From Nocardiopsis sp. N85 (GTDB lineage: Bacteria; Actinomycetota; Actinomycetes; Streptosporangiales; Streptosporangiaceae), in contig NZ_JARBUT010000032.1 of the NCBI RefSeq assembly GCF_028882275.1, positions 1-42,620 on the forward strand: a DNA stretch of 42,620 bases. Reading direction: 5' to 3'. A program made the translations under genes and the position numbers. The notes under the pieces are model-generated. The model had not been told where the DNA came from and ran no database searches. It saw only the letters and a list, made by a program, of their open reading frames with translations. Within the stretch, counting starts at the first letter, position 1. Every line of letters begins with the position of its first letter. Below are positions 22,244-30,077 of the stretch, piece after piece.

Positions 22244-22304
22244 TCGCGGCCCGGTCCCCCTCGACGAGTACTACGCCCCCGACCTGATGGAGGGCAACGG
22301 CTGA
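22221..22304 (+). pseudogene. Displaced original 3' end of the integration-target gene
   Basis: 27 codons plus stop, reading RQCMCQGYRGPVPLDEYYAP DLMEGNG, with no start of its own. It is the host's C-terminus for the gene now completed by the element at 9688-9751. The two versions differ by conservative changes (I/V, A/M, SGS/NG) and many silent third positions. The host copy is richer in G/C at third positions. Confidence 0.88.
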
Positions 22305-22654
22305 ACCCTCCGCGGTCGCAAAGATCCGGACGCCGCGCACGCCCCGACCCGCCCGACCTTTGCGCTCTCCGCCGAGACGCCCCCGTCCCGCACCTCGACC
22401 GGCGAACGGGAACGCCCTCCTCCGTTCCGTCGCGTACTCCCCCGACCCCGCGGGGCCGCCCCGGTCACCCCGTCCGCCACCGACTCCCCCACCACCCTCC
22501 GAACCCGACAAGCACGGAACGCACGACCTTTCCGCGCGTTCCCCTCGGGAAAACCGAGGGCCCACGCCGGTCCCGGGCGCGGCCGGGATGACAATGTCCG
22601 CGGCCGGCAGCAGAATGGGCCCGCACCGAACAGCCGACGAGTGGACACGCACCA
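22305..22654. other. Gap between the element and the Tex-like gene
   Basis: No gene is supported. A hairpin at 22542-22560 (CCCTCGG, loop GAAAA, CCGAGGG) is the only clear structure. The Tex-like promoter must lie in this gap, but no strong hexamer pair stands out. Confidence 0.5.
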
Positions 22655-25066
22655 GTGACGACCCCTGTGACACCCACGATCGACCAGCGCATCGCCGAGG
22701 AACTCGGAGTCGGCGGCCACCAGGTCAAGGCCGCCGTCGAACTCCTCGACGGCGGGTCGACCGTGCCCTTCATCGCCCGCTACCGCAAGGAGGCCACCGG
22801 CGCCCTGGACGACGTCCAACTGCGCGCCCTGGAGGAACGCCTGCGCTACCTGCGGGAACTCGACGAACGCAAGGGCGCGATCCTGGAGTCGATCCGGTCC
22901 CAGGGCAAGCTCGACGAGGAACTCGAAGCGCGCATCCACGCCGCGGACTCCAAGGCCCGCCTGGAGGACATCTACCTCCCCTACAAGCCCAAGCGCCGCA
23001 CCAAGGCCCAGATCGCCCGCGAGGCCGGACTCGAACCGCTGGCCGAGGCCCTCATCGGCGACCCGACCCTGGACCCGCAGGCGACCGCCGCCCCCTACGT
23101 CGACGCCGACAAGGGCGTCGCGGACACCAAGGCCGCCCTCGACGGTGCCCGCTCCATCCTCGTCGAGCGCTTCGCCGAGGACGCCGACCTCACCGGCCTG
23201 CTGCGCGAACGCCTCTGGGAGAAGGGCCGCCTGGTCTCCGCCGTCCGTGAGGGCAAGGAGGAGGCCGGCGCCAAGTTCTCCGACTACTTCGACTTCTCCG
23301 AACCCCTCACCAGGCTCCCCTCCCACCGGGTCCTGGCCATGTACCGGGGCGAGAAGGAGGAGGTCCTCACCCTCACCCTGGAACCGGAGGAGGCCCCGGC
23401 CGAGAACGCCGACGGCACCGTCCCGCGCTCCTCCTTCGAGAACGCCATCGCCCACCACTTCGGCATCGTGGACCGCGGCCGCCCCGCCGACCGGTGGCTC
23501 CAGGAGACCGTCCGCTGGGCCTGGCGCACCCGCGTCCTGGTGCGCCTGGACATCGACGTGCGCATGCGCCTGTGGCAGCAGGCCGAGGACGACGGCGTCG
23601 GCGTGTTCGCCGCCAACCTGCGCGACCTGCTGCTGGCCGCGCCCGCCGGCACCCGGGCCACCCTGGGCCTGGACCCGGGTCTGCGCACCGGCGTGAAGGT
23701 CGCCGTCTGCGACCCCACCGGCAAGGTCGTCGCGACGGACACGATCTACCCCCACGCGCCCCGCCACGACTGGGACGGCTCCATCGACCGGCTGGCCCGC
23801 CTGTGCAAGGCCCACGACGTGGACCTGGTCGCCATCGGCAACGGCACCGCCTCCCGCGAGACCGACCGGCTCGCCGCCGACCTGCTCAAGCGCCACCCCG
23901 AGCTGTCCCTGACCAAGGTGATGGTCTCGGAGGCGGGCGCGTCGGTGTACTCGGCCTCCGCCTACGCCTCCGAGGAACTGCCCGATCTGGACGTGTCGCT
24001 GCGGGGCGCCGCCTCCATCGCCCGCCGTCTCCAGGACCCCCTGGCCGAGCTGGTCAAGATCGACCCCAGGTCGATCGGCGTCGGCCAGTACCAGCACGAC
24101 CTCGCCGAGGTGAAGCTGTCGCGCTCCCTGGACGCCGTGGTCGAGGACTGTGTGAACGGTGTCGGCGTGGACGTCAACACCGCGTCGGTGCCGCTGCTGA
24201 CCCGGGTGTCGGGCGTGACCTCCACGCTGGCCCGCAACATCGTCTCCCACCGCGACGCCAACGGCCCCTTCCGTTCCCGCGCGCAGCTGAAGTCGGTGCC
24301 GCGGCTGGGCCCCAAGGCGTTCGAGCAGTGCGCGGGCTTCCTTCGGGTACCCGGCGGCGACGACCCCCTGGACGCCTCCGCCGTGCACCCCGAGGCCTAC
24401 CCCGTGGTGCGCCGCATCCTGGACCGGGTCGGCGCCGACCTGCCCTCCCTCATCGGGAACAAGGACCTGCTGGGCAAGGTGCGGCCCGAGGAGTTCGTGG
24501 ACGAGACCTTCGGTCTGCCCACGGTCACCGACATCCTCGCGGAGCTGGACAAGCCGGGCCGCGACCCGCGCCCGGCCTTCACCACCGCCACCTTCAAGGA
24601 GGGGGTGGAGACGCTGAACGACCTCGCCGCCGGAATGGTGCTGGAGGGCGTGGTGACCAACGTGGCGGCGTTCGGCGCGTTCGTCGACGTGGGGGTCCAC
24701 CAGGACGGCCTGGTGCACGTGTCGGCGATGTCGGACCGGTTCGTGCAGGACCCGCGCGAGGTCGTCAAGCCGGGCGACATCGTCAAGGTCAAGGTGCAGG
24801 AGATCGACATCCCCCGCAAACGGATCTCGCTGACCATGCGCCTGACCGACGAGACCCCCGCGGGCGGTGACCGGAGCGGCGACCGGGGAGAGCGGCGCGG
24901 CGGTGAGCACGGCGGCGGTGAGCGCCGTCGCGGGGACCGTGGTGGTCGCGGTGGCAACGGCGGTAACGCCGGCCGGGGCGGTGGCGGTGGCGGTGGCAAG
25001 GGTGGTCAGCAGGCCCCGCAGGGCGCGATGGCCGAAGCCCTGCGCCGCGCCGGACTGAACCGCTAG
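22655..25066 (+). CDS. tex: Tex-like S1 RNA-binding protein
   Basis: 803 residues from a GTG. The Tex N-terminal helical domain reads IDQRIAEELGVGGHQVKAAV and GGSTVPFIARYRKEATGAL. A YqgF/RNase H-like fold starts at TLGLDPGLRTGVKVAV (near 335). Helix-hairpin-helix repeats lie around 490-570 (NIVSHRDANGPFRSRAQLK). An S1 domain spans about 655-730 (GMVLEGVVTNVAAFGAFVDV). A C-terminal Arg/Gly-rich tail (GGDRSGDRGERRGGEHGG ...) is a notable actinobacterial extension for nucleic-acid binding. The protein binds RNA and affects transcription/ribosome-associated processes; no enzymatic activity is established. Monocistronic. Confidence 0.95.
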   Translation: MTTPVTPTIDQRIAEELGVGGHQVKAAVELLDGGSTVPFIARYRKEATGALDDVQLRALEERLRYLRELDERKGAILESIRSQGKLDEELEARIHAADSKARLEDIYLPYKPKRRTKAQIAREAGLEPLAEALIGDPTLDPQATAAPYVDADKGVADTKAALDGARSILVERFAEDADLTGLLRERLWEKGRLVSAVREGKEEAGAKFSDYFDFSEPLTRLPSHRVLAMYRGEKEEVLTLTLEPEEAPAENADGTVPRSSFENAIAHHFGIVDRGRPADRWLQETVRWAWRTRVLVRLDIDVRMRLWQQAEDDGVGVFAANLRDLLLAAPAGTRATLGLDPGLRTGVKVAVCDPTGKVVATDTIYPHAPRHDWDGSIDRLARLCKAHDVDLVAIGNGTASRETDRLAADLLKRHPELSLTKVMVSEAGASVYSASAYASEELPDLDVSLRGAASIARRLQDPLAELVKIDPRSIGVGQYQHDLAEVKLSRSLDAVVEDCVNGVGVDVNTASVPLLTRVSGVTSTLARNIVSHRDANGPFRSRAQLKSVPRLGPKAFEQCAGFLRVPGGDDPLDASAVHPEAYPVVRRILDRVGADLPSLIGNKDLLGKVRPEEFVDETFGLPTVTDILAELDKPGRDPRPAFTTATFKEGVETLNDLAAGMVLEGVVTNVAAFGAFVDVGVHQDGLVHVSAMSDRFVQDPREVVKPGDIVKVKVQEIDIPRKRISLTMRLTDETPAGGDRSGDRGERRGGEHGGGERRRGDRGGRGGNGGNAGRGGGGGGGKGGQQAPQGAMAEALRRAGLNR

Positions 25067-25195
25067 GGCGTGTTCCTCGCCCGCCCTTCCGTTCCCAGGG
25101 CACACCCGAGGCCGCCCACGGGGTTCTGGAGGCCGGCGGAGGGGACGCCCGGGGAACGCGGACGTCGACGCGGCGGCCGAAGGTCCCCGTTCCCC

Positions 25196-25265
25196 GTTCC
25201 CCGGGCACCCGGGCACCCGAGCAGCCGAGCAGCCGAGCACGAAACGCAGCGCAGCGCAGCGCAGG
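25196..25265. repeat. Short tandem repeats after tex
   Basis: A run of imperfect tandem units: GGGCACCC twice, GAGCAGCC twice, then a CGCAG pentamer four times in a row (25254-25265 region). This looks like replication slippage in a non-coding gap; no coding or regulatory role is visible. Confidence 0.6.
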
Positions 25266-25339
25266 TTCACAGAAGCACGACCTGATCACGTGACGGCCTC
25301 CGACCCCGCCCGGGGCCGGGGGCCGTCGGGTACCGCCTC

Positions 25340-26827
25340 CTATTTGGGGGCCAGGGGGACGTCCGCCCAGACCTCCCGGACCGGGGCGACGTGCCCGGGG
25401 TACAGGACGTCGGGGGTGTTCCACTCCTTGACCACGGTGGCCTCCGCCGTCACGGACGCCCAGCCGGGGTCCCCGGTCGCGGCGAAGTCGCGCCAGGCGG
25501 CGACCATGCGGGCCGCCAGGTCGTGATGGGCCTCGGTGGGCGCGCCGTCGAGCAGGAACATCCCGAAGTCGCCGTCGAGGTTGCCGAACGCGAACGGCAG
25601 GTCCAGACCGTGGCAGGCGCCCAGGCGCCCGTCCAGCACGGTGCTCTCGGCGGCGAACCTGAAGAAGAACGCGCGACCGCCGCCGCGGGCGTGCGCCTCG
25701 GCGAAGCGGACGGTGTACTCGCAGAACACGGCGTCGCTCTGGACCGCGTTGAAGAGTTCGCGCACGGAGGCTCCGGGGTTCGCCGCCCGGTAGACCTCCA
25801 CCGCGTCCTCGCGCAGCCCCAGCCGGGCCACGGTGTCGCGCAGGACCTGTTCGTCGTCGATCCGCACCTCCTGGCCCAGTTCGGTGAACAGCCGGAACTC
25901 GTGGGCGTTGTGCCCGATGAGCAGATCGATCCCGGCCGTCCCGCCCCGGGCCGCCGCCTCCAGGGGCGACTCGGGCAGTTCGGGACCGCCGACCACCGGG
26001 GCGAAGCAGGTGAAGGGCTTGAATCCGCCGGAGGGCGTCTCGGCCAGGACCACGTCGATCGCGTCCAGCACCTTCTCCGGGGACAGCGCGGACAGGCTCT
26101 CCGCCTCGTAGGGGACCCCGGCGGCCGCGGCGATGCGCTCGGCGACGGACCGGGCGGTGCCGGGGGTGATCATGTCGCCGGGCACGCTGTGGGCGATGGC
26201 CCGACGGAAGAGACCGCGGGCGTCGGGGGAGGCCATGAGGCACACCACCGATCCGGCCCCGGCCGACTCCCCGGCGACGGTGACGTTGTCGGGGTCGCCG
26301 CCGAAGTTCTCGATGTTGTCGCGCACCCAGCGCAGGGCGGCGGCCTGGTCGAGGATGCCGCGGTTGTCGGGGCGCCCGGGAACGTGCCCGAACCCCTCGA
26401 AACCGATCCGGTAGTTGATCCCGACCACGACCGGGCCGCTCTCGGCCAGGCGGGTGCCGTCATAGGAGGGCTCGGAGGAGGCGCCGACGATGTAGGCGCC
26501 GCCGTGGATCCACACCAGGACGGGGGCGCGGTCGCCGGGGCGGGCCGCGCTCCAGACGGTGAGGGTGAGGCAGTCGTCGGACATGTCGGGCGACCAGGCC
26601 GCGGCTCCGACGAGGTGGGGTTTCTGCGGGGGCGGCGGCCCAAAGGAGGTGTGGTCGCGGACTCCGTCCCAGGGCGCGGGGGGCGCGGGCGCGGCGAAAC
26701 GGTGCTCGCCGAAGGGGGCGGCCGCGTAGGGGATGCTCCGGTGGACGATGACGGATCCGTCGGCGGAGCGCGGCGAGGCCGCACCCCGGACCCGACCGCC
26801 GGTCGTCGTCACCACGTTCTCTGTCAC
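25340..26827 (-). CDS. Type B carboxylesterase
   Basis: 495-residue alpha/beta hydrolase hydrolysing carboxylic esters. GESAGAGS carries the nucleophile Ser near residue 187. WIHGGAYIVG forms the oxyanion hole, CLTLTVWSA matches the type-B signature, and the catalytic His is likely in LGACHGLDLPFAFG. The protein has no signal peptide, so it is cytoplasmic. GTG start with GAGGAGAGGG upstream. It is a single gene; a palindromic ACCTAAC...GTTAGGT site lies 35 bases upstream. Substrate not predictable. Confidence 0.93.
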   Translation of the reverse strand: MTENVVTTTGGRVRGAASPRSADGSVIVHRSIPYAAAPFGEHRFAAPAPPAPWDGVRDHTSFGPPPPQKPHLVGAAAWSPDMSDDCLTLTVWSAARPGDRAPVLVWIHGGAYIVGASSEPSYDGTRLAESGPVVVGINYRIGFEGFGHVPGRPDNRGILDQAAALRWVRDNIENFGGDPDNVTVAGESAGAGSVVCLMASPDARGLFRRAIAHSVPGDMITPGTARSVAERIAAAAGVPYEAESLSALSPEKVLDAIDVVLAETPSGGFKPFTCFAPVVGGPELPESPLEAAARGGTAGIDLLIGHNAHEFRLFTELGQEVRIDDEQVLRDTVARLGLREDAVEVYRAANPGASVRELFNAVQSDAVFCEYTVRFAEAHARGGGRAFFFRFAAESTVLDGRLGACHGLDLPFAFGNLDGDFGMFLLDGAPTEAHHDLAARMVAAWRDFAATGDPGWASVTAEATVVKEWNTPDVLYPGHVAPVREVWADVPLAPK

Positions 26828-26861
26828 TGGTGCCCTCTCCTCGTGTCGTGACCTACACCAC

Positions 26862-26878
26862 ACCTAACAACGTTAGGT
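26862..26878 (-). promoter_or_regulatory. Candidate operator of the carboxylesterase gene
   Basis: ACCTAACAACGTTAGGT is an inverted repeat (CCTAAC/GTTAGG, 3-base centre) in the esterase upstream region. It looks like a TetR-type site but differs from the ATACC...GGTAT sites nearby. No cognate regulator gene adjoins it. Confidence 0.45.
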
Positions 26879-26967
26879 AACTCGGCGCAAGACCCGCGCC
26901 GACGAACACCGACCCGGTCGACCCGCCGAGGGGACCGAGGGAGGACAACGGGGCAACTCGCGGGTAA

Positions 26968-26987
26968 CATACCACCCGGTCGGTATG
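26968..26987 (+). promoter_or_regulatory. TetR-type operator upstream of the quinone oxidoreductase
   Basis: CATACCACCCGGTCGGTATG closely matches the sites at 28506 and 33027. A TAACAT -10-like hexamer (26965-26970) overlaps its left edge, so a bound repressor would cover the transcription start. Confidence 0.75.
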
Positions 26988-27011
26988 ACACGGACGAACG
27001 GAGAACCGCCC

Positions 27012-27968
27012 ATGCGCGCCATTCAGATCACGGAGTTCGGCGGTCCCGAGGTCCTCACCCTCACGGATCTGCCCGATCCCGAACCGAAGCCCCATGAGCA
27101 CCTGATCGAGGTGACCCGGGCCGGCGTCAACTACGCCGACACCCACCAGGCCGAGAACAGCTACCTCTCCCCCGCCACCCTGCCCCTGGTGCCGGGATCG
27201 GAGGTGGCCGGCCGCATGCCCGACGGACGCCGGATCGTCGCCCTGACCAGCGGCGGAGGCTACGCCGAGAAGGCCGTCGTCGACCCGAACACGGCCTACG
27301 ACATCCCCGACGGCGTCTCCGACGAGGCCGCCCTGGCCCTCATCGTCCAAGGCGCCACCGCCTGGGTCCTGCTGCGCAAGAGCGCCCGCATGGAGGCCGG
27401 CGAGTCCGTGGTGGTGCACGCCGCCGCGGGCGGCGTGGGCACCCTGGCCGTACAGCTGGCGAAGCTGTTCGGGGCCGGCCGGGTGATCGCGGTGGCGAGC
27501 AGCGGGACCAAACGCGAACTCGCCCTGGAACTGGGCGCCGACGCCGTCGTGGACTCCGCCGCCCCGAACATGACCGAGGCGCTGATCGAGGCCAACGAGG
27601 GCCGCCGCGTGGACGTCGTCCTGGACATGGTCGGCGGCCGGGTCACCGACGAGAGCCTGCGCGCCCTGGCCCCGTTCGGTCGGCTGGCCTTCTACGGCAT
27701 GGCCTCGCGCGAGACCCCCTCACCGGTGAAGCTCCCCAACCTCATGCGCTTCTCCACCACGGTGGCCGGCATGTGGCTGCCGCACGTGTGGATGCTGCCG
27801 GGCGACGTCATGGGGCAGGCGATGGAGGAGCTGTTCACCCTGGTGGCCGACGGCGACCTGCGAACGATCACGGGCGGAACCCACCCGCTGGCCGAGGCGC
27901 GCGCGGCGCACGAGGCACTGCGTTCGCGGGGAACGATCGGCAAGCTCGTCCTCGACCCCACTGCCTGA
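27012..27968 (+). CDS. NADPH:quinone oxidoreductase (zinc-free MDR family)
   Basis: 318 residues. A GroES-like N-terminal domain (MRAIQITEFGGPEVLTLTDL) is followed by a Rossmann domain with VVHAAAGGVGTLAVQLAKLF near 135-152 and the LDMVGGR segment. It lacks zinc-ligand cysteines, so it is a quinone reductase/enoyl reductase type rather than an alcohol dehydrogenase. GGAGA precedes the ATG. It carries the same TetR operator as the dehydrogenase operon downstream, so it is probably co-regulated with it. Substrate could be a quinone or an enoyl intermediate of the same pathway. Confidence 0.92.
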   Translation: MRAIQITEFGGPEVLTLTDLPDPEPKPHEHLIEVTRAGVNYADTHQAENSYLSPATLPLVPGSEVAGRMPDGRRIVALTSGGGYAEKAVVDPNTAYDIPDGVSDEAALALIVQGATAWVLLRKSARMEAGESVVVHAAAGGVGTLAVQLAKLFGAGRVIAVASSGTKRELALELGADAVVDSAAPNMTEALIEANEGRRVDVVLDMVGGRVTDESLRALAPFGRLAFYGMASRETPSPVKLPNLMRFSTTVAGMWLPHVWMLPGDVMGQAMEELFTLVADGDLRTITGGTHPLAEARAAHEALRSRGTIGKLVLDPTA

Positions 27969-28027
27969 CCGTTGATCACGAACGTCACCTTGACGTTGTA
28001 GATCATGAAATGTCCGCTTTTGCACTC

Positions 28028-28065
28028 GGAGGGGTGCCCGTGCGCCGACGCGCGGACACCCCTCC
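28028..28065. terminator. Terminator between convergent genes
   Basis: GGAGGGGTG (28028-28036) pairs with CACCCCTCC (28057-28065), with further GC pairing inside. It lies between the oxidoreductase (+) and the acetyltransferase-like gene (-) and can serve both. Confidence 0.65.
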
Positions 28066-28088
28066 CCCCGGCGCGCCCGGAGCGGCGC

Positions 28089-28382
28089 TCAGGCCTTCGA
28101 GGCCCCGTAGACGAGGTCGACGTAGTCGGGGTGGCGCTGGATCCAGCCCTTGACGAACGGGCAGAGCGGGAGCACGTCCAGGCCCCGGCCGCGCACGTCG
28201 TCCAGGGCCGCGCGGACCAGCTTCCCGCCCAGTCCCCGCCCCTCGTGGGCCGGGTCGATCTCGGTGTGGGTGAAGGTGATGAGCCCGTCGGTGAGGATGT
28301 ACTCGGCGAAGCCGGCCGCCTCTCCCTCGACGCGGATCTCGTAGCGCTCGTTCTCAGGGGCGTCGGCCACTTCGGTCGCCAT
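28089..28382 (-). CDS. Small GNAT-fold N-acetyltransferase (GCN5-like, YidJ type)
   Basis: 97 residues, the length of the minimal GNAT subfamily. Acetyl-CoA-binding motif A reads IDPAHEGRGLGGKLVRAALD (near 43-62) and is followed by PLCPFVKGWIQRHPDYVDLV, the conserved Cys/Tyr block of this subgroup. The N-terminus EIRVEGEAAGFAEY packs as the beta sheet. These proteins are cytoplasmic and their acceptor is unknown. It is oriented against the adjacent operon and is not part of it. Confidence 0.9.
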   Translation of the reverse strand: MATEVADAPENERYEIRVEGEAAGFAEYILTDGLITFTHTEIDPAHEGRGLGGKLVRAALDDVRGRGLDVLPLCPFVKGWIQRHPDYVDLVYGASKA

Positions 28383-28468
28383 GGAGGGTGCCTTTCCGGT
28401 GTCGTTCCACCGGCGGCCCCGGAGGGGCCACCGGAGCCATTGTCCCGCTCGTCGACACCGCCCACCTC

Positions 28469-28525
28469 TTGCGGCGCGTCTCGCTCGGGCATAGAGTCCA
28501 CTTGACATACCGACCAGTCGGTTTA
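28469..28525 (+). promoter_or_regulatory. Promoter and TetR operator of the SDR/APH/ACAD operon
   Basis: TTGCGG (28469-28474) and TAGAGT (28492-28497) with 17-base spacing make a reasonable promoter. The operator CATACCGACCAGTCGGTTTA (28506-28525) follows at the expected start site and contains the perfect inverted repeat ACCGAC/GTCGGT. The nearby TTGACA at 28502 is too close to the gene to be a -35. Confidence 0.7.
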
Positions 28526-28536
28526 AGGAGAACGTG

Positions 28537-29292
28537 ATGACTTCCCGGTTCGGCGGCCGGACCGCCATCGTCACCGGTGCCAGCCGCGGCATCGGCCTGG
28601 CCATCGCCCGACGACTCGTCGACGAGGGGGCCCGTGTGTGCATCACCGCGCGCAGGCCCGATCCCCTCCAGGAGGCCGTCGAGGCCCTGGGCGGCCCCGA
28701 GCACGCCATCGGCGTCGCCGGCGGCGGCGACGACCCCGAGCACCAGGACGCGGCCATCGCCGCCACCCTGGAGGCCTTCGGCGGTGTCGACCTGTTCGTC
28801 AACAACACCGGCATCAACCCGGTCTACGGCCGCATGGTCGACCTCGATCTCGACGCCGCCCGCAAGATCGTCGAGGTCAACGCCCTGTCCGCGATCTCCT
28901 GGGTACAGAAGGCGTACAAGGCGTGGATGGCCGAGCACGGCGGCGCCATCGTCAACGTCTCCTCCGTCGCCGGGATCAAACCCGCGCCGGGTATCGGCTT
29001 CTACGGCGCCACCAAGGCCATGCTGACCCACATCACCGAGGAACTCGCCCTGGAGCTGGCCCCGGACGTGCGGGTCAACGGCGTCGCGCCGGCCGTCGTC
29101 AAGACGAAGTTCGCCGCCGCCCTCTACGAGGGCCGCGAGGAGAAGGTCGCCGCCCAGTACCCGCTGGGCCGTCTGGGCACCCCCGAGGACGTCGCCGGCG
29201 CGGTCGCCTTCCTGCTCTCCGACGACGCGTCCTGGGTCACCGGACGCACCCTGGTCCTCGACGGCGGCACCACCCTGACCGGAGGCGTGTGA
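28537..29292 (+). CDS. SDR-family oxidoreductase
   Basis: 251-residue NAD(P)-dependent short-chain dehydrogenase. Cofactor motif TGASRGIG is near 13-20, NNTG replaces the usual NNAG, and the active-site Ser is in IVNVSSVAG with YGATK near 155. A C-terminal GGTTLTGG matches classical FabG-like SDRs. AAGGAG lies 6 bases before the ATG; a GTG one codon earlier is less likely. First gene of a tight four-gene operon. Likely oxidises or reduces a hydroxy/keto acyl or alcohol intermediate. Confidence 0.93.
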   Translation: MTSRFGGRTAIVTGASRGIGLAIARRLVDEGARVCITARRPDPLQEAVEALGGPEHAIGVAGGGDDPEHQDAAIAATLEAFGGVDLFVNNTGINPVYGRMVDLDLDAARKIVEVNALSAISWVQKAYKAWMAEHGGAIVNVSSVAGIKPAPGIGFYGATKAMLTHITEELALELAPDVRVNGVAPAVVKTKFAAALYEGREEKVAAQYPLGRLGTPEDVAGAVAFLLSDDASWVTGRTLVLDGGTTLTGGV

Positions 29293-30077
29293 TGGATGTG
29301 ACGGGAATCGGCGCCGTGGTCACCGGCGCGGGCAACGGCATCGGCGCGGCCATCGCCCGGCGGCTCGCCGCCGCCGGCGCGCGGGTCGTCGTCAACGACC
29401 TCGACGCGAACGCGGCGTCCGCCGTCGCCGCCGAGATCGGCGGGGTGGCCGTCCCCGGCGACGCCGCGAGCGAGGCCGGGGTCACCGCCCTGATCGCGGA
29501 GGCCGCCGCCCACCTGAACGGCATCGACCTGTACGTCGCCAACGCCGGTGTGGGCGTCGGCGGCGGCCCCGAGGCCCCCGAATCCGACTGGGACCTGGCC
29601 TGGCAGGTCAACGTGATGGCGCACGTGCGCGCCGCCCGCGAACTGCTCCCGGCCTGGCTGGAGCGCGGCCGGGGCAACTTCGTGACCACGGTGTCGGCGG
29701 CCGGACTGCTCACCATGCTGGGCAGCGCCCCGTACTCGGTGACCAAGCACGCCGCCCTCGCCTTCGGCGAGTGGATGTCGGCCACCTACGGGGACCGGGG
29801 CGTCACCGTCCAGTGCGTGTGCCCCCTGGGCGTGCACACCAACCTGCTGGAGGGGAGCGGTCGCGAGGGCAAGGCGATCCTGGCCGGCGACGCGATCACC
29901 CCCGAGGAGGTCGCCGACGCGGTCATGGAGGGACTGGCCGACGGCCGCTTCCTGATCCTGCCGCACCCGCAGGTCGCCGGCTTCTACGCGGCCCGCGCCG
30001 CCGACCCCGACCGCTGGTTGACGGGGATGCGGCGCTTGCAGGCCAAGGTGTTCGACAACGAGGGAACGCATGAGTGA
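29292..30077 (+). CDS. SDR-family oxidoreductase (second)
   Basis: 261 residues. It has TGAGNGIG (cofactor), DLDANAAS (acidic residue after beta-2, favouring NAD), ANAGVG, TTVSAAG and YSVTKHA (catalytic Tyr/Lys, near 146-150). The C-terminal 'LPHPQVAGFYAARAADPDRWL TGMRRLQ' is characteristic of a group found with acyl-CoA dehydrogenase/phosphotransferase operons. Its start overlaps the previous stop by one base, and its end overlaps the next gene by eight. Probably acts on the same pathway as its neighbours. Confidence 0.92.
   Translation: MDVTGIGAVVTGAGNGIGAAIARRLAAAGARVVVNDLDANAASAVAAEIGGVAVPGDAASEAGVTALIAEAAAHLNGIDLYVANAGVGVGGGPEAPESDWDLAWQVNVMAHVRAARELLPAWLERGRGNFVTTVSAAGLLTMLGSAPYSVTKHAALAFGEWMSATYGDRGVTVQCVCPLGVHTNLLEGSGREGKAILAGDAITPEEVADAVMEGLADGRFLILPHPQVAGFYAARAADPDRWLTGMRRLQAKVFDNEGTHE

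Noticed and set aside
22271..25270. 999-codon open frame on the minus strand
   Set aside because: It lies antisense to the Tex-like gene, whose motifs are complete. The antisense translation is low-complexity Gly/Val/His/Gln-rich, the usual mirror of GC3-biased coding.
28502..28507. TTGACA as a -35 box for the SDR operon
   Set aside because: A 17-base spacing would place the -10 on the ribosome site of the first gene. The TTGCGG/TAGAGT pair upstream fits better.
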